Assembly: GCA_023627715.1 (NCBI GenBank)
Contig: JAMAHW010000070.1
Span: 1 to 64,000 of the forward strand
Reading direction: 5' to 3'
DNA length: 64,000 nucleotides
From: Periconia sp. R9002
Lineage: Eukaryota; Ascomycota; Dothideomycetes; Pleosporales; Periconiaceae
Under the pieces are notes generated by a model. That model was not told the DNA's origin. It was given only the letters and a program-made list of their open reading frames with translations, and made no database searches. Below, piece by piece: positions 35,107 through 44,786 of the stretch. The translations under genes and the position numbers were made by a program. Each line of letters begins with the position of its first letter. The first letter of the stretch is position 1.

Positions 35107-36766
35107 TCACTTCACCTTCCCCTTCCCCCTCCCAAGCAAATAATCCCCGCCCCCCAACGCCTTCCAAACCCCATAAACACCGCTCAAAACCCCATTCCCC
35201 TTCACAACCCCCTTCATCCACCCCTTGACCCCCGGTTCCCTCTGCACCTTCTTCCTCCCCCGATCCCTGACCTTCTCCCACACCGTAGGTAACGACCCCG
35301 CCCTATACTTCTGCCGTAAAGCGTCGTACCCTTGTTTATCGTAAACATCCCACCATTCGTCTTCTGTGTAGAACACCCGGCCATACAGCCATTTGAGACC
35401 ATCGAGCTCGCGGACTTTAGTTTCGAGAGCGCGGTTCATGCGGACGTATTCTGCTTCGGGGGAGGGGTAGGGTCCCCACACGCCGATGTTGATGTACGCC
35501 CCGTCAGGTCCGGCGCGTGCGTGGCCCATGGAGCTCCTGGCGTCGTTGCGGAGTGGGCAGAGCCATAAGGGGTATAACCCCAGATGCTGATCGACCCATT
35601 CTAGGAATGTTGTTGCGTTTGCGGCGGGGAAGGCGATGTCTTGGATGATGAAGCGATCCGTGTGGCCGGATGCGTGGAGTGCGTGGTACATGATGCGCGT
35701 GTGCATGAAGTAGTCGAGTAGCAGGCGCGTCAGCCATGTGAAGGGCACCATGAAGAGGCGGAATGCGTACATGCCCGTCCAAAAGGCTCCGCGGTCGTAG
35801 CGGAAGAGGTAGTCTTGGATGGGGACGAGCTCGGTTGTTGGGGAGGTGTTGGTGGAGCTGCAGAGGGATTTGGCGTGGATCCAGAACCATTCGTTCCAGG
35901 GGCGAGAGAAGTGGCGGACGGGAAGGGATGGGGAGGGTGTTTTGGTCGTGAGGCGTCCGCTTACGATTACGCCTGAGGTTTTGGAGAATAGGATGCCGTC
36001 GACGTAGTCTGTGTCTTCTTTCCGTGTCTCTTCCTGCAGGGTCTGTGTGGCGTGCTCGAATGAGTGTGTCGGGAGATATTTCACTTCGACATATCGGCCC
36101 GCTTCTATCAGTTGCACTTCCACGAGCGTAAGTACTCCGAGTGTCCCAAAACTGCCCCGTAACCCTTCGAATAACTCTTGATTCTCTGTTGGCGATGCTT
36201 TTACTACTTCCCCGTCTGCAAGGACCACCTCGACACTTAGTACGGTTCGGTCGAAGAAGCCGTACTTGAAACTACTGCTCTCCCCTGCAGTTCCTACAAA
36301 GCCTCCTCCTACTGTGATCCCAGGGAATTCCATTACAACGGGTGGAAGAAGTCCTGCAGGTTCACAAAGTTAGCCAGCTGGAATAAGACACTATAATTCG
36401 GCCATAGAGGAATGTCTCCGAGGATCGTAGCATCCCAGCCATCAAAAATGATCCAATTCGGACTTCTCTAACACAACCATTTAAATCATACATGCATAAT
36501 TACATACCATCTTTCATCGTCTCCCTCACCAAGCCATCCATAGGCACATTCGGCTCCACAACAGCAGTCATCCTCTCCCGATCAATGGAAAGAACCCGAT
36601 TCAACCCGCTCACATCCACAATGGCATCACGGTCGAACCCTGCGTGGCGTGTGCTATTCGTGCTGCCATGATAGACGCGGAACGCTGATTTCGTCTCGTA
36701 GAAACGCCGTACGCGGGCGGAAATCGCCTCTACAGCCGCTTTGTGTGTTTCCATCGCCTCCTTCAA
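35107..36766 (-). CDS. DHCR24-like FAD-binding oxidoreductase, 501 aa, two exons
   Basis: Exons 36766-36508 and 36353-35107 (intron 36507-36354) join in phase and restore the strand DGLLPPVVMEFPGITVGGGF. The N-terminal half is an FAD-binding PCMH domain: FRVYHGSTNSTR, VVEPNVPMDGLV, GTAGESSSFKYGFFDR, GSFGTLGVLT. The C-terminal half has the family sequence LFRYDRGAFWTG, the hydrophobic RLFMVPFTWLTRLLLDYFM and FYTEDEWWDVYDK. Human/plant relatives reduce the sterol side-chain C24 double bond; most ascomycetes do that in ergosterol synthesis with ERG4 on a C24(28) bond, so the substrate here may be another sterol or lipid. It faces a paralogue (37265-38836) head to head. Confidence 0.85.
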
Positions 36767-37264
36767 TCAATTGGACTTCGAGATGGAAGAATGGGCTGGT
36801 GCGAGGAGGTCAATTGACCTCAAGTGCTGCACGGTCTCAGGTCAACGGTCTGGGAAGGACGTTGATTTTGAGCCGCAAGTCCAAGATGCATGTCATGTGT
36901 AGCGCCGCATGTCAACGTAAGCGGAGTGGTGCCGGGCATCCGCGGGAACGAGGAATCGAAGCTTATCAGTGGAGCGGAGGGCGGCGGAGTGGAGATCTCC
37001 GGATGGGGAAGGGGAGTGGAGGACGCTTACGTAGGCGTTCATTGGGACGCCGCATACTTACATCACTGTCGATGGATCGATAGAGCACGTCTGACAGGTT
37101 CTCCGCTCTTCTTTCTTCTCTTCGAACAGCGGAGACCAGTAGTCGTGCAATACAATAGTACATGGGACGGGAGTACAGAGAGCCTCAGCCGCACGCTAAC
37201 CGTATCCGATATCTCCGCCTTCCCCGCACGTGGTGGCGCAGGCTTCCCCCTCCCCCGGCCAATC
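36767..37264. promoter_or_regulatory. shared divergent promoter region of two DHCR24-like genes
   Basis: 498 bp separate the two start codons, which point away from each other. Both genes must take their core promoters from this stretch, which makes co-regulation likely. No TATA box or known factor site stands out. A frame in line with the right gene stays open upstream to about 36890, but that sequence lacks family similarity. Confidence 0.6.
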
Positions 37265-38836
37265 ATGGACTCGCACAACGCCACAGTCGCAGCCATTAGT
37301 TCCAAGGTAGCAGCTTTCCACGGTTCGTCAACGCCATTTCGCATCTATCACGGATCTACTCTCTCTACGCGCACTTCGTCTCGTCAGAAATCCAGAATCA
37401 TCGACACTTCTTCACTTAGCAATGTTCTCCGCTTCAACGATGCCGACAAAACCGTCCTCGTCGAACCAAACGTCCCCATGGACGCCTTGGTCGATGCCAC
37501 GATGCCGCACGGTCTAGTCCCGAAAGTCGTCATGGAGCTACCTAACATAACTGTAGGCGGCGGTTTTGCGGGAACTTCTGGAGAATCAAGTTCGTTCCGA
37601 CACGGGCTATTTGATCGGAGCATCCGCGGTATCGAACTCGTCCTCGGAAACGGGGACGTGGTATGGGCCGCACGTGACAACGAGCACCGGGAACTCTTTT
37701 TCGCATGCGCAGGGAGCTGCGGGTCCTTGGGCGTCATCACGTTGCTAGAAATGGAGCTCATGGATGCGAAACCCTGGGTCGAGCTCGAGTACCACGCGGT
37801 CCAAAACATCGACGAAGCCGTGCAGGTCTGCGCGGACGCCGCAAAGGACACTGACATCGAGTACATCGACGGCATCATGTACAGCCTCACAAAGGGCGTC
37901 ATCATGACCGGCCGACTCCGCGCAGACGCCTCCCCCCACCCAATCCGCAGCTTCGACAAAGCATCTGATCCATGGCTGTACATCGACGCCGAGCAAATCC
38001 TAAACAACCTCCTCACCTCCCCTCCTCCACCCCCTCCCAACGAACACGATCCACCCTCCAAACCCCACCACACATTCAAACAATCCATCCTTCTGAAATC
38101 CTACCTCTTCCGCTACGACCGCGGTGTATTCTGGTCCGGTCTCCGCGCCTTCACCTACTTCCTCACCCCCTTCAACGCCCTCACCCGCTACCTCCTCGAC
38201 CCCTTCATGCGCTCCCGCACCATGATCCATGCCCTCCACCGCTCAGGACTAGCCTCGCAAACCCTCATCCAAGACCTCGCCGTCCCCTTCGACAAAACCG
38301 ACGAATTCATCCACTGGACGCACGACAAAACCAAACTCTGGCCGCTGTGGCTCTGCCCCGTGCGCAAGGCACCTCCAGGCGAGGAGAGCTTCAGCATGGG
38401 CGGCGTCGTCCCTAGTAGTAGTACAACCCCCACCCCCTTCGACCCCGAACTCCTCATGGACGTCGGTATATGGGGCATGGGCCCCAAAGACCCATCCTCC
38501 TTCATCTCCCTCAACCGCGCCTTCGAACACAAAATCTCCCAACTCCACGGCTTGAAATGCCTCTACGCACACGCATATTACACCGAAGAAGAGTTCTGGA
38601 ATATCTACGATAAGGAAAAGTATACGCGGCTGAGGGAGACGTACCACGCGCAGGGCTTACCCAGTGTGTACGAGAAAGTCAGAGTCGATCTGAATCCTGA
38701 GAAGAGGGTGGGAAAAGAGTCTTGGAAAGAGTGGGTGGTGAGGGGGTTTTGGAATACGTGGCCGATGGGCGGGTTGTATGGGGTTGCGAGCGCGACGAAG
38801 GGGTTGCTTGTTGAGAGTGATTTTTTGCTTAAGTGA
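37265..38836 (+). CDS. DHCR24-like FAD-binding oxidoreductase paralogue, 523 aa
   Basis: Single exon from the ATG at 37265 (MDSHNATVAAISSKVAAFHG). Domains match the neighbour: FRIYHGSTLSTR, LVEPNVPMDALV, LPNITVGGGFAGTSGESSSF, RHGLFDRSIRG, GSCGSLGVIT, then YLFRYDRGVFWSG, LTRYLLDPFMRSRTMIHAL and AYYTEEEFWNIYDKEKY. It differs by two Pro-rich insertions (SPPPPPPNEHDPP near residue 255, SSSTTPTPFDP near 385) and has no intron where the neighbour has one. The pair is roughly half identical by eye, so the duplication is not recent. Likely an ER or microsomal FAD reductase for a sterol or terpenoid-like substrate; the exact reaction is an inference. Confidence 0.87.
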   Translation: MDSHNATVAAISSKVAAFHGSSTPFRIYHGSTLSTRTSSRQKSRIIDTSSLSNVLRFNDADKTVLVEPNVPMDALVDATMPHGLVPKVVMELPNITVGGGFAGTSGESSSFRHGLFDRSIRGIELVLGNGDVVWAARDNEHRELFFACAGSCGSLGVITLLEMELMDAKPWVELEYHAVQNIDEAVQVCADAAKDTDIEYIDGIMYSLTKGVIMTGRLRADASPHPIRSFDKASDPWLYIDAEQILNNLLTSPPPPPPNEHDPPSKPHHTFKQSILLKSYLFRYDRGVFWSGLRAFTYFLTPFNALTRYLLDPFMRSRTMIHALHRSGLASQTLIQDLAVPFDKTDEFIHWTHDKTKLWPLWLCPVRKAPPGEESFSMGGVVPSSSTTPTPFDPELLMDVGIWGMGPKDPSSFISLNRAFEHKISQLHGLKCLYAHAYYTEEEFWNIYDKEKYTRLRETYHAQGLPSVYEKVRVDLNPEKRVGKESWKEWVVRGFWNTWPMGGLYGVASATKGLLVESDFLLK

Positions 38837-39871
38837 GGTTTTGGCGTATATAGGTATAGAATTATACACCAAGAAACCATTACATATATGTTGTTATTTA
38901 GCATACCTATCCCAAACCCGCAAACTGCACTTCAGAAAACCTAGCATCCCACTTCACCCTAACATCCCTCCACCCCCAACATCCACACCAATTCGTGATA
39001 TACAACTATATACACATCTACCCTCCTTTCACACCAGCTGAGAAGGTCTCTGTGTGGTGAATCCGTCCGTATCTGTGTATCCATTTCAAAATCTCAGCAC
39101 TGTTACAGGCAATGATGTCTCATCTTTTTACATCGCTGTTAATGTGGTGTTCTTTTTCTCATGTTCCTAGCAAGATTACGAGATCCACTTGAAAAGACCC
39201 GACATACTAATTCACCCCAATATCCGTCCAAACACGTCAACTATGCAGGTTCGTGACATCTATCTGTACGTCCATATCACGGAAATTCCTGTGTTTTTTC
39301 CTATGCCGATATCCGCGATACGAAATTGTGCGGCATATTGATTTACAAATGAGAGACTTTGCTAGTATGTAAAATTTTTGAGTGTTCCATATACGTTTGA
39401 TTGGCCGTTCTTTCCCCGTTTGATAGAACGCCTCGTTGCCTTGTGAACGGTTTATTCACTGTGAATGAGTCGTCGAACATCAACCAATCTACGGTGTTTC
39501 ACCGTGGGTGTTTGATAACAGCGAGCACCGCGCCGGTCCGGTATTGGCTACCTCAAGTGCTGGCATCAACGACGGCATGTGACAAATCCACCATCTAGAG
39601 CACGGCCCACAACAGCTAGTAACCAATTGTACCCTACCTCCCGTTTGTCATCATCAAATTCCATCCAGTAGCACTACGTTGTGTAACCCCAACTCCCACT
39701 AACGGTGGTTGTACCTCGGAAAAACGTTGGTCCGGGCAAACACCTCCCGGGCGTACGTATATAAACAACACAACAACAACATCACACTTGTGCAGTGAAC
39801 AAACACACTGGCGTCACCGCAATACCTATATAAATCATATCGTACCCCCGCATAGGGAGATTTCTTCCATC
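38837..39871. other. intergenic, promoter of the nuclease-kinase gene
   Basis: No gene recognised. A TATA-like tatataaac lies at about 39758-39767, followed by a CA/AAC-rich leader (acaacacaacaacaacatca), a common fungal core promoter layout, about 105 bp before the ATG at 39872. Confidence 0.5.
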
Positions 39872-42223
39872 ATGCAGACTATCAACTACTTCAACCCTTT
39901 GGCGGAACCGGCGGCGTTGAGGAGTTGTTACCTGGATTCGACGACGGCAATTTCGACGGAGGCTGCAGACCTGGCTGGTCATCAGTATTCTGCTGAATTC
40001 ATTGAGAATTTGATTCGCCAGCGAGACGAACTGCAGCATCGGAATCAGGTATTGGAGCATCGGACTGAGGAATTGACACATCGGAATGAGGAATTGACAC
40101 ATCAGAATGAGGAAATAACGCATCAGAATGTGGAAATGACGGGTAAACTTCGCGAAACGACTTTAATGGAGTATCTTGATGCTTGCCATACCGAACTGTA
40201 TGGAGAACTCCGCGTACAGAAAGTCACCAAGTCAACAAAGGGCAACCCTTCGAATGCGGATAAAAAGAAGCGGCCTGAGCGTATCCGCCTATGGAATAAC
40301 TTCGGAAAAGAGCAATTTGAATTTTGGAAAGATCTTAATCAATGCGATGTGGTCCATGAACATCGCTTCGACTCGATTAATGCCATCAAATCGAATGGTA
40401 AACATATCAGGCGAATGATTAGCTCCGAGAAAGATCTAGAACGTTTCCAGGATCACGCCGTCGAAACTCCCGTCTCTTTCATTGTTAGGAAAATGTTCGA
40501 GGACGGAGCCCTGCGAGAAAAGTTTAAAATTGAGGGATTTGTCGAGTTTGAAAACCATGCCAATACCTTGAACTCGGACGATCCAGCAATTCCCACTACG
40601 CCTGCGCCCAAGGCCCAATCTTCCTTCCCCCTGGTTGATCAGTTCTGCGTGTACAATACAGACACTGAAGGCGGCAACAACCGCGCTCCCGTTTACATCA
40701 TCGAGTTCAAGGCACCGCACAAGGTCGGCCTTAACTATATAGTGGATGGTCTGGAGTTCTTGGATGATAAAAACCTGGAAGACGTTGTGGTCACGGGCGA
40801 GAAAGAGGAAGCTCCGAAACAGGCTGGGCGACTCATTGCTGCCATCATTACGCAAACATTTTCATACATGATAGGAGTTGGATGCGCATATGGCTGCGTT
40901 TGTACAGGCGAAGCCTACATCTTCTTAAAGGTCAAGAAGAAGGACCCTAAGACAGTCTACTATCACCTAGCAGTACCCCGGGATGATGTTGGAACAGAAA
41001 CGGGATGGCCAGGTGAAGAAAATAAACTTGATCTCACCGCCGTTGGCCAGCTGTTTGCTTTCACCGTCCGGGCTATGAAAAAAAAGATACGGTCCCAGGA
41101 ATGGCGACTTAACGCTACTCGACAGCTGCAAATCTGGGAGGAGATCAACGTAGAAGAACTTGCGAATAGCGTTGAAAAGGTGAAGAAGCCTTCATCACTC
41201 TCCCGGCGCCCTCCGGCGGGTGGTTATGAACGCAAATCGCCCATCCAGACCCGCGGCAACAAAGCGAAACCTAAAAAAGAGTATCAAGACTACAAGGCAA
41301 CTCTTCCATTTCGAAAAGAGGATTCTGACGACGAGTCGGATCCGTACACCCCCAGCCGAACCACGTCCCAGCCAAAGTCAGGCGGTAAGACTCGCGGACA
41401 ATCTCGCGGCCCAGCTACCACAAAAAACACCAACAGTCGTTCCAACGGTGGTTCCACACGTAGCAATTCAAATAACATGGAATACTGCACCCAAGATTGT
41501 TTGCGGGGATTGATTGAAGGCGGTCCGCTGGACAAGTCGTGCCCCAATGCACAGCAACACCGAATGAACGCTACCCGAACGACCGCTACTCGAAAGAAGA
41601 ACCACCAGATCACCCAGTCCACCTTCCTTTGTCTCATTCGAGAGCAGCTGGCAAAGGATCTGGACCACAACTGCGAGCCTGTAAGCCGCCCCGGTGCCGT
41701 CGGAGTTCTGTTCCGCATCCGCTTGGAACCATTTGGATACACAGTAGCCGCCAAAGCCTGTCCTTCCTGGTTCATCCATCGGCTCAAGCTAGAAGAGACT
41801 ATTTACAAACGTCTCCGCGCAGTTCAGGGCATCCACGTGCCTGTCCATCTCGGGAACATCGATCTTGTGAATCCCTACATGTTCGAAGGGATTTGCGATC
41901 TCGTGCACATGATGTTCATGTCCTACGGAGGGAAGCGCATCTCCCAAGCCCTCACTAGCACAAACACCCGGGATCTAGCGAGCCATATCGACCGCGCAGC
42001 TACGGCGATTCACAATCTGGGAGTTCTACACGAGGATTTCGAGCCGCGGAACATCCTATGGAACGAGGAGAAGCAGCTCGTGATGGTGATTGACTTCGAG
42101 CGGTCCAAGGTCATCGAGCAACGTCCTGAGAACGCTAAGAAGGATAATCAAGTCTCCATCTTCCAGCGAGAGACCAACTGGGCAATCCGCGAATTGCATC
42201 AACTTCGCCCACAACAGATCTGA
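39872..42223 (+). CDS. coiled-coil / PD-(D/E)XK-like / atypical kinase fusion protein, 783 aa
   Basis: Single exon; the ATG at 39872 (MQTINYFNPL) follows the TATA-like box. Residues ~50-95 form a coiled coil with nearly exact heptads (EELTHRN, EELTHQN, EEITHQN). Residues ~230-390 hold LVDQFCVYN and, after a loop, VYIIEFKAPHKV: D plus E-x-K in a strand-loop-strand setting, as in PD-(D/E)XK nucleases. A Ser/Arg/Lys-rich linker (~440-560) follows. Residues ~600-783 are kinase-like: TVAAKACPS (Lys), LEETIYKRL (helix C Glu), HNLGVLHEDFEPRNILW (HED and N replacing HRD...N) and MVIDFERS (DFE instead of DFG). Fungal nuclease-kinase fusions of this kind are described among eukaryotic effector-like proteins linked to conflict systems. 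Catalysis by either module is inferred. Confidence 0.75.
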   Translation: MQTINYFNPLAEPAALRSCYLDSTTAISTEAADLAGHQYSAEFIENLIRQRDELQHRNQVLEHRTEELTHRNEELTHQNEEITHQNVEMTGKLRETTLMEYLDACHTELYGELRVQKVTKSTKGNPSNADKKKRPERIRLWNNFGKEQFEFWKDLNQCDVVHEHRFDSINAIKSNGKHIRRMISSEKDLERFQDHAVETPVSFIVRKMFEDGALREKFKIEGFVEFENHANTLNSDDPAIPTTPAPKAQSSFPLVDQFCVYNTDTEGGNNRAPVYIIEFKAPHKVGLNYIVDGLEFLDDKNLEDVVVTGEKEEAPKQAGRLIAAIITQTFSYMIGVGCAYGCVCTGEAYIFLKVKKKDPKTVYYHLAVPRDDVGTETGWPGEENKLDLTAVGQLFAFTVRAMKKKIRSQEWRLNATRQLQIWEEINVEELANSVEKVKKPSSLSRRPPAGGYERKSPIQTRGNKAKPKKEYQDYKATLPFRKEDSDDESDPYTPSRTTSQPKSGGKTRGQSRGPATTKNTNSRSNGGSTRSNSNNMEYCTQDCLRGLIEGGPLDKSCPNAQQHRMNATRTTATRKKNHQITQSTFLCLIREQLAKDLDHNCEPVSRPGAVGVLFRIRLEPFGYTVAAKACPSWFIHRLKLEETIYKRLRAVQGIHVPVHLGNIDLVNPYMFEGICDLVHMMFMSYGGKRISQALTSTNTRDLASHIDRAATAIHNLGVLHEDFEPRNILWNEEKQLVMVIDFERSKVIEQRPENAKKDNQVSIFQRETNWAIRELHQLRPQQI

Positions 42224-43000
42224 ATCTTTTGCTTTGTCTATCTCGGGGTACTGGGCTGAGCGTTGTTGGGCTTAATTGGGATCCTTGTGTATCCGCTCGA
42301 CATGTCTCAGTGTTGTTTTTTATTGTTTCCTTGTTTGAACATCGGTATGGAGTCGTCCGTTGTCTGGCCACCATGTGGCGTGTCTATTTAGACACATGAT
42401 GATGGAGAGTAAGCTTCCGCGTTTGCTTTTACAGACTCTGTAACCGTGATCTGGGTTTACCTAGCACGGCAGCCGAACTCATGTATTGTTATACCCTGAT
42501 ACCCCTAGATTTGTTATAACTTGTTGTATATGCGCGGAATAGCGCTTAATGGACGAACTACCATATGATTGATCTTTCTTATGCTTATTATGTGTGAATC
42601 TTTCGATCTCCCAACTTCAACCAGTGCTTCGCCGGGCACTTCATCCGGACCCAAATCAACAAGCAAGTCGACAACCAAACGCAGTAACCAAGTCGTAGCA
42701 TGGTACAAACGACCAAAAGTCGTCTCTCGACCACCCCAAAATACAATGTTTCTGGGCCTCTGGTGTGTTTCGTCACTTCAGATACCGCCACGTGTAATGC
42801 TGAAATGAATACCACTAACCTTGACAGTCATTTCTCTCAAAATTTACCTCTTGGTATTCGGACTTCTGTGCTGTAAGTGTTTGAGTATGGTCATTTCTAT
42901 GTAGCTATAGCATATTAAAGCCAAGCAAACTTTCACAAGACCCGATAATACTAAAGAATCACAAACGCTGCAACCTATCCCTACCCCTACCCCTATCCCT
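42224..43000. other. intergenic, no gene seen
   Basis: 3' flanks of the nuclease-kinase gene and of the multi-TM gene on the other strand. Short frames in several phases have no family resemblance. Confidence 0.5.
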
Positions 43001-44275
43001 TCAAACAACACCCTCCCGCTTCCAAGCCTCCACAAAAGAAAGCACAGGCAGCGCAAGCAGAAACAAAGGCACCAACTGACCAAACCCCATCTCATTCTGT
43101 TTTCCCCATTCAGCCGACGACATGCACAACGCGTCAATACCATCTCGACATATATCCACCAAACCACGATCCCCAACAACGCTATACACACCATACGCAA
43201 ACCACCCCAGCCCTTCGAGAACATCTTCAGTCTCTGACGCGAGAATCTGCCACACCACAATGATAATATTTGTGAAGGCTTTGTAGATGATTCTTTGGCG
43301 GATGTTTTCGGGTGGTGCGGCTTCCAAGTCTTGTAAGATTAACTCGTGTCGCGCTTGAATCTTCATACGCAGTTTGTACCAGGATTGCGAGAGGCTCGGA
43401 ATGAGTTGGACGATGGAGGTTGGGTAGCTCCAGAGGATGAAGAAGAAGTTGAGTCGCATCCACGTCAACGGGTACCCTCCCTTCCCGAACGACGTGATGC
43501 ATTTCATAGGACAATTGAGATTATCGTAGAGACTCTCGACTCCCAGCAAAAAACTGACATGGAGCAAAAGGGCGGCTAGTATAACCATGAGAGTGACGCG
43601 TATGTATCTGAGTACGTCGTCGTGGGTGACCCGCCGCTTCGAGGTTTGATTGTTCGGATCCGGGGCATCTTTTACGACAATCTCCTCCTTACTGCTGCCC
43701 ATGTACACACGGAGCACTAAAAGCGCCATTAAGTGTGTGTTGGAGCTGAACCACGCTAGGTCGGAAACGAGGTTGAAGTGGTAGACGGAGATGTTTCCGT
43801 CGTTCATGAGCTTGATGGCGCTTGCGAGTGCTGCAATGCCCGTGACGAGCTGCGAGTCGCTGAGGCTGAGAACGACGGCGTAGAACCTGTCTGCCCAGCG
43901 CTCCATGCTTTTGGGGTCGAATCTGTTTCGCAACCGGCGACAGACATGTTGGCGAAAGAATTTGTCGATTTTGTTGAGTTGTGTTTCATCGTAGTCTTCC
44001 TTGAGGATGAGGCACGCGAATGAAAGTACGAGGGTCGCTGCTGCGGAGACTATGAAGGCGTAAAGAACCTAGACCGCGGTGCGTGAGTTGAGGGGTCTGG
44101 CTGGAGTTGGTTGTGAACGTACACCTTGTCCTGCGATGTCGGGGTCTGCCTTGATTCTCGGACAGTCGCAGGAGTTCCACATGGAGCACTTGAAATCAGA
44201 TGCTAGGACGCAGTATGAGGGATTCTGCGAAACATCGTAGCATTGGACTTGCTCGGAGGTACAGCGTGAGTCCAT
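43001..44275 (-). CDS. polytopic membrane protein with Cys-rich N-terminus, 406 aa, two exons
   Basis: Exons 44275-44123 and 44068-43001 join in phase (donor GTACGT), giving ADPDIAGQGVLYAFIVSAAA across the junction. The first ~45 residues carry several Cys (CTSEQVQCYD, YCVLASDFKC, CDCPRIK) and are probably extracellular. After that come about seven hydrophobic segments, including VLYAFIVSAAATLVLSFACL, VTGIAALASAIKL, THLMALLVLRVYM, VTLMVILAALLLHVSFLLG, LNFFFILWSYPTSIV and LVPLFLLALPVLSFV. The layout Cys-rich leader, DPDIAGxGV, 7TM is shared by an uncharacterised fungal family. A transport or receptor role is possible but not shown. Confidence 0.75.
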
Positions 44276-44786
44276 TGTGGACAAGTGCCGAAGCTGACAT
44301 TTGGCCGTCGGTGTTCTCGCTGCCTTTGCTGAGGGCACAAGGCTGAAAAATATATACGAGGCTCAACACCCCGGGACACTTATTAGCTACCCACAATTAT
44401 GGCTGGAGGACGTCTATGACGGTTATGCAAGTCTGAATGCGTGACGTGTCGGTTCCTATTTATAGGAGAATGACTTCAAAAGCTTGTTTGATACGAACGC
44501 ATAAGCTTAAACGAAGCTGACCTTTTCAGCCCCCAATTCCAAGATAGTGAACACAAGTGGTATAGTTAGGTATCAATTAAAGTGTCTTCTTCTTCGCAAT
44601 TGATTGGTGAAATCTTAGTTAGGTATCAATATTGTACTATCTCAAAAAGCAATATCTACCGCTGACTATAACACCTGCTCGTCATCTAATAAATGCAATG
44701 CCCAAGAATATAAGACCAGGCAACCACCCATTTCCCCTAATCACAAAAAGTCGTACCTTGCAAACCTTCACCTCCAGATCCAAGTC
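44276..44786. other. intergenic, no gene seen
   Basis: Promoter of the multi-TM gene and 3' flank of the flavoprotein gene. A plus-strand frame of 170 codons from 44632 overlaps the 3' end of the flavoprotein gene and looks like a shadow. Confidence 0.5.

Noticed and set aside
36890..37264. In-frame 125-codon extension upstream of the right DHCR24-like gene
   Set aside because: Family similarity starts at MDSHNATVAA (37265), and the neighbour's protein starts at the matching place; the extension looks like promoter DNA open by chance.
40436..41787. Minus-strand frames of 139 and 165 codons
   Set aside because: Shadows of the nuclease-kinase gene, which has clear motifs in the plus frame.
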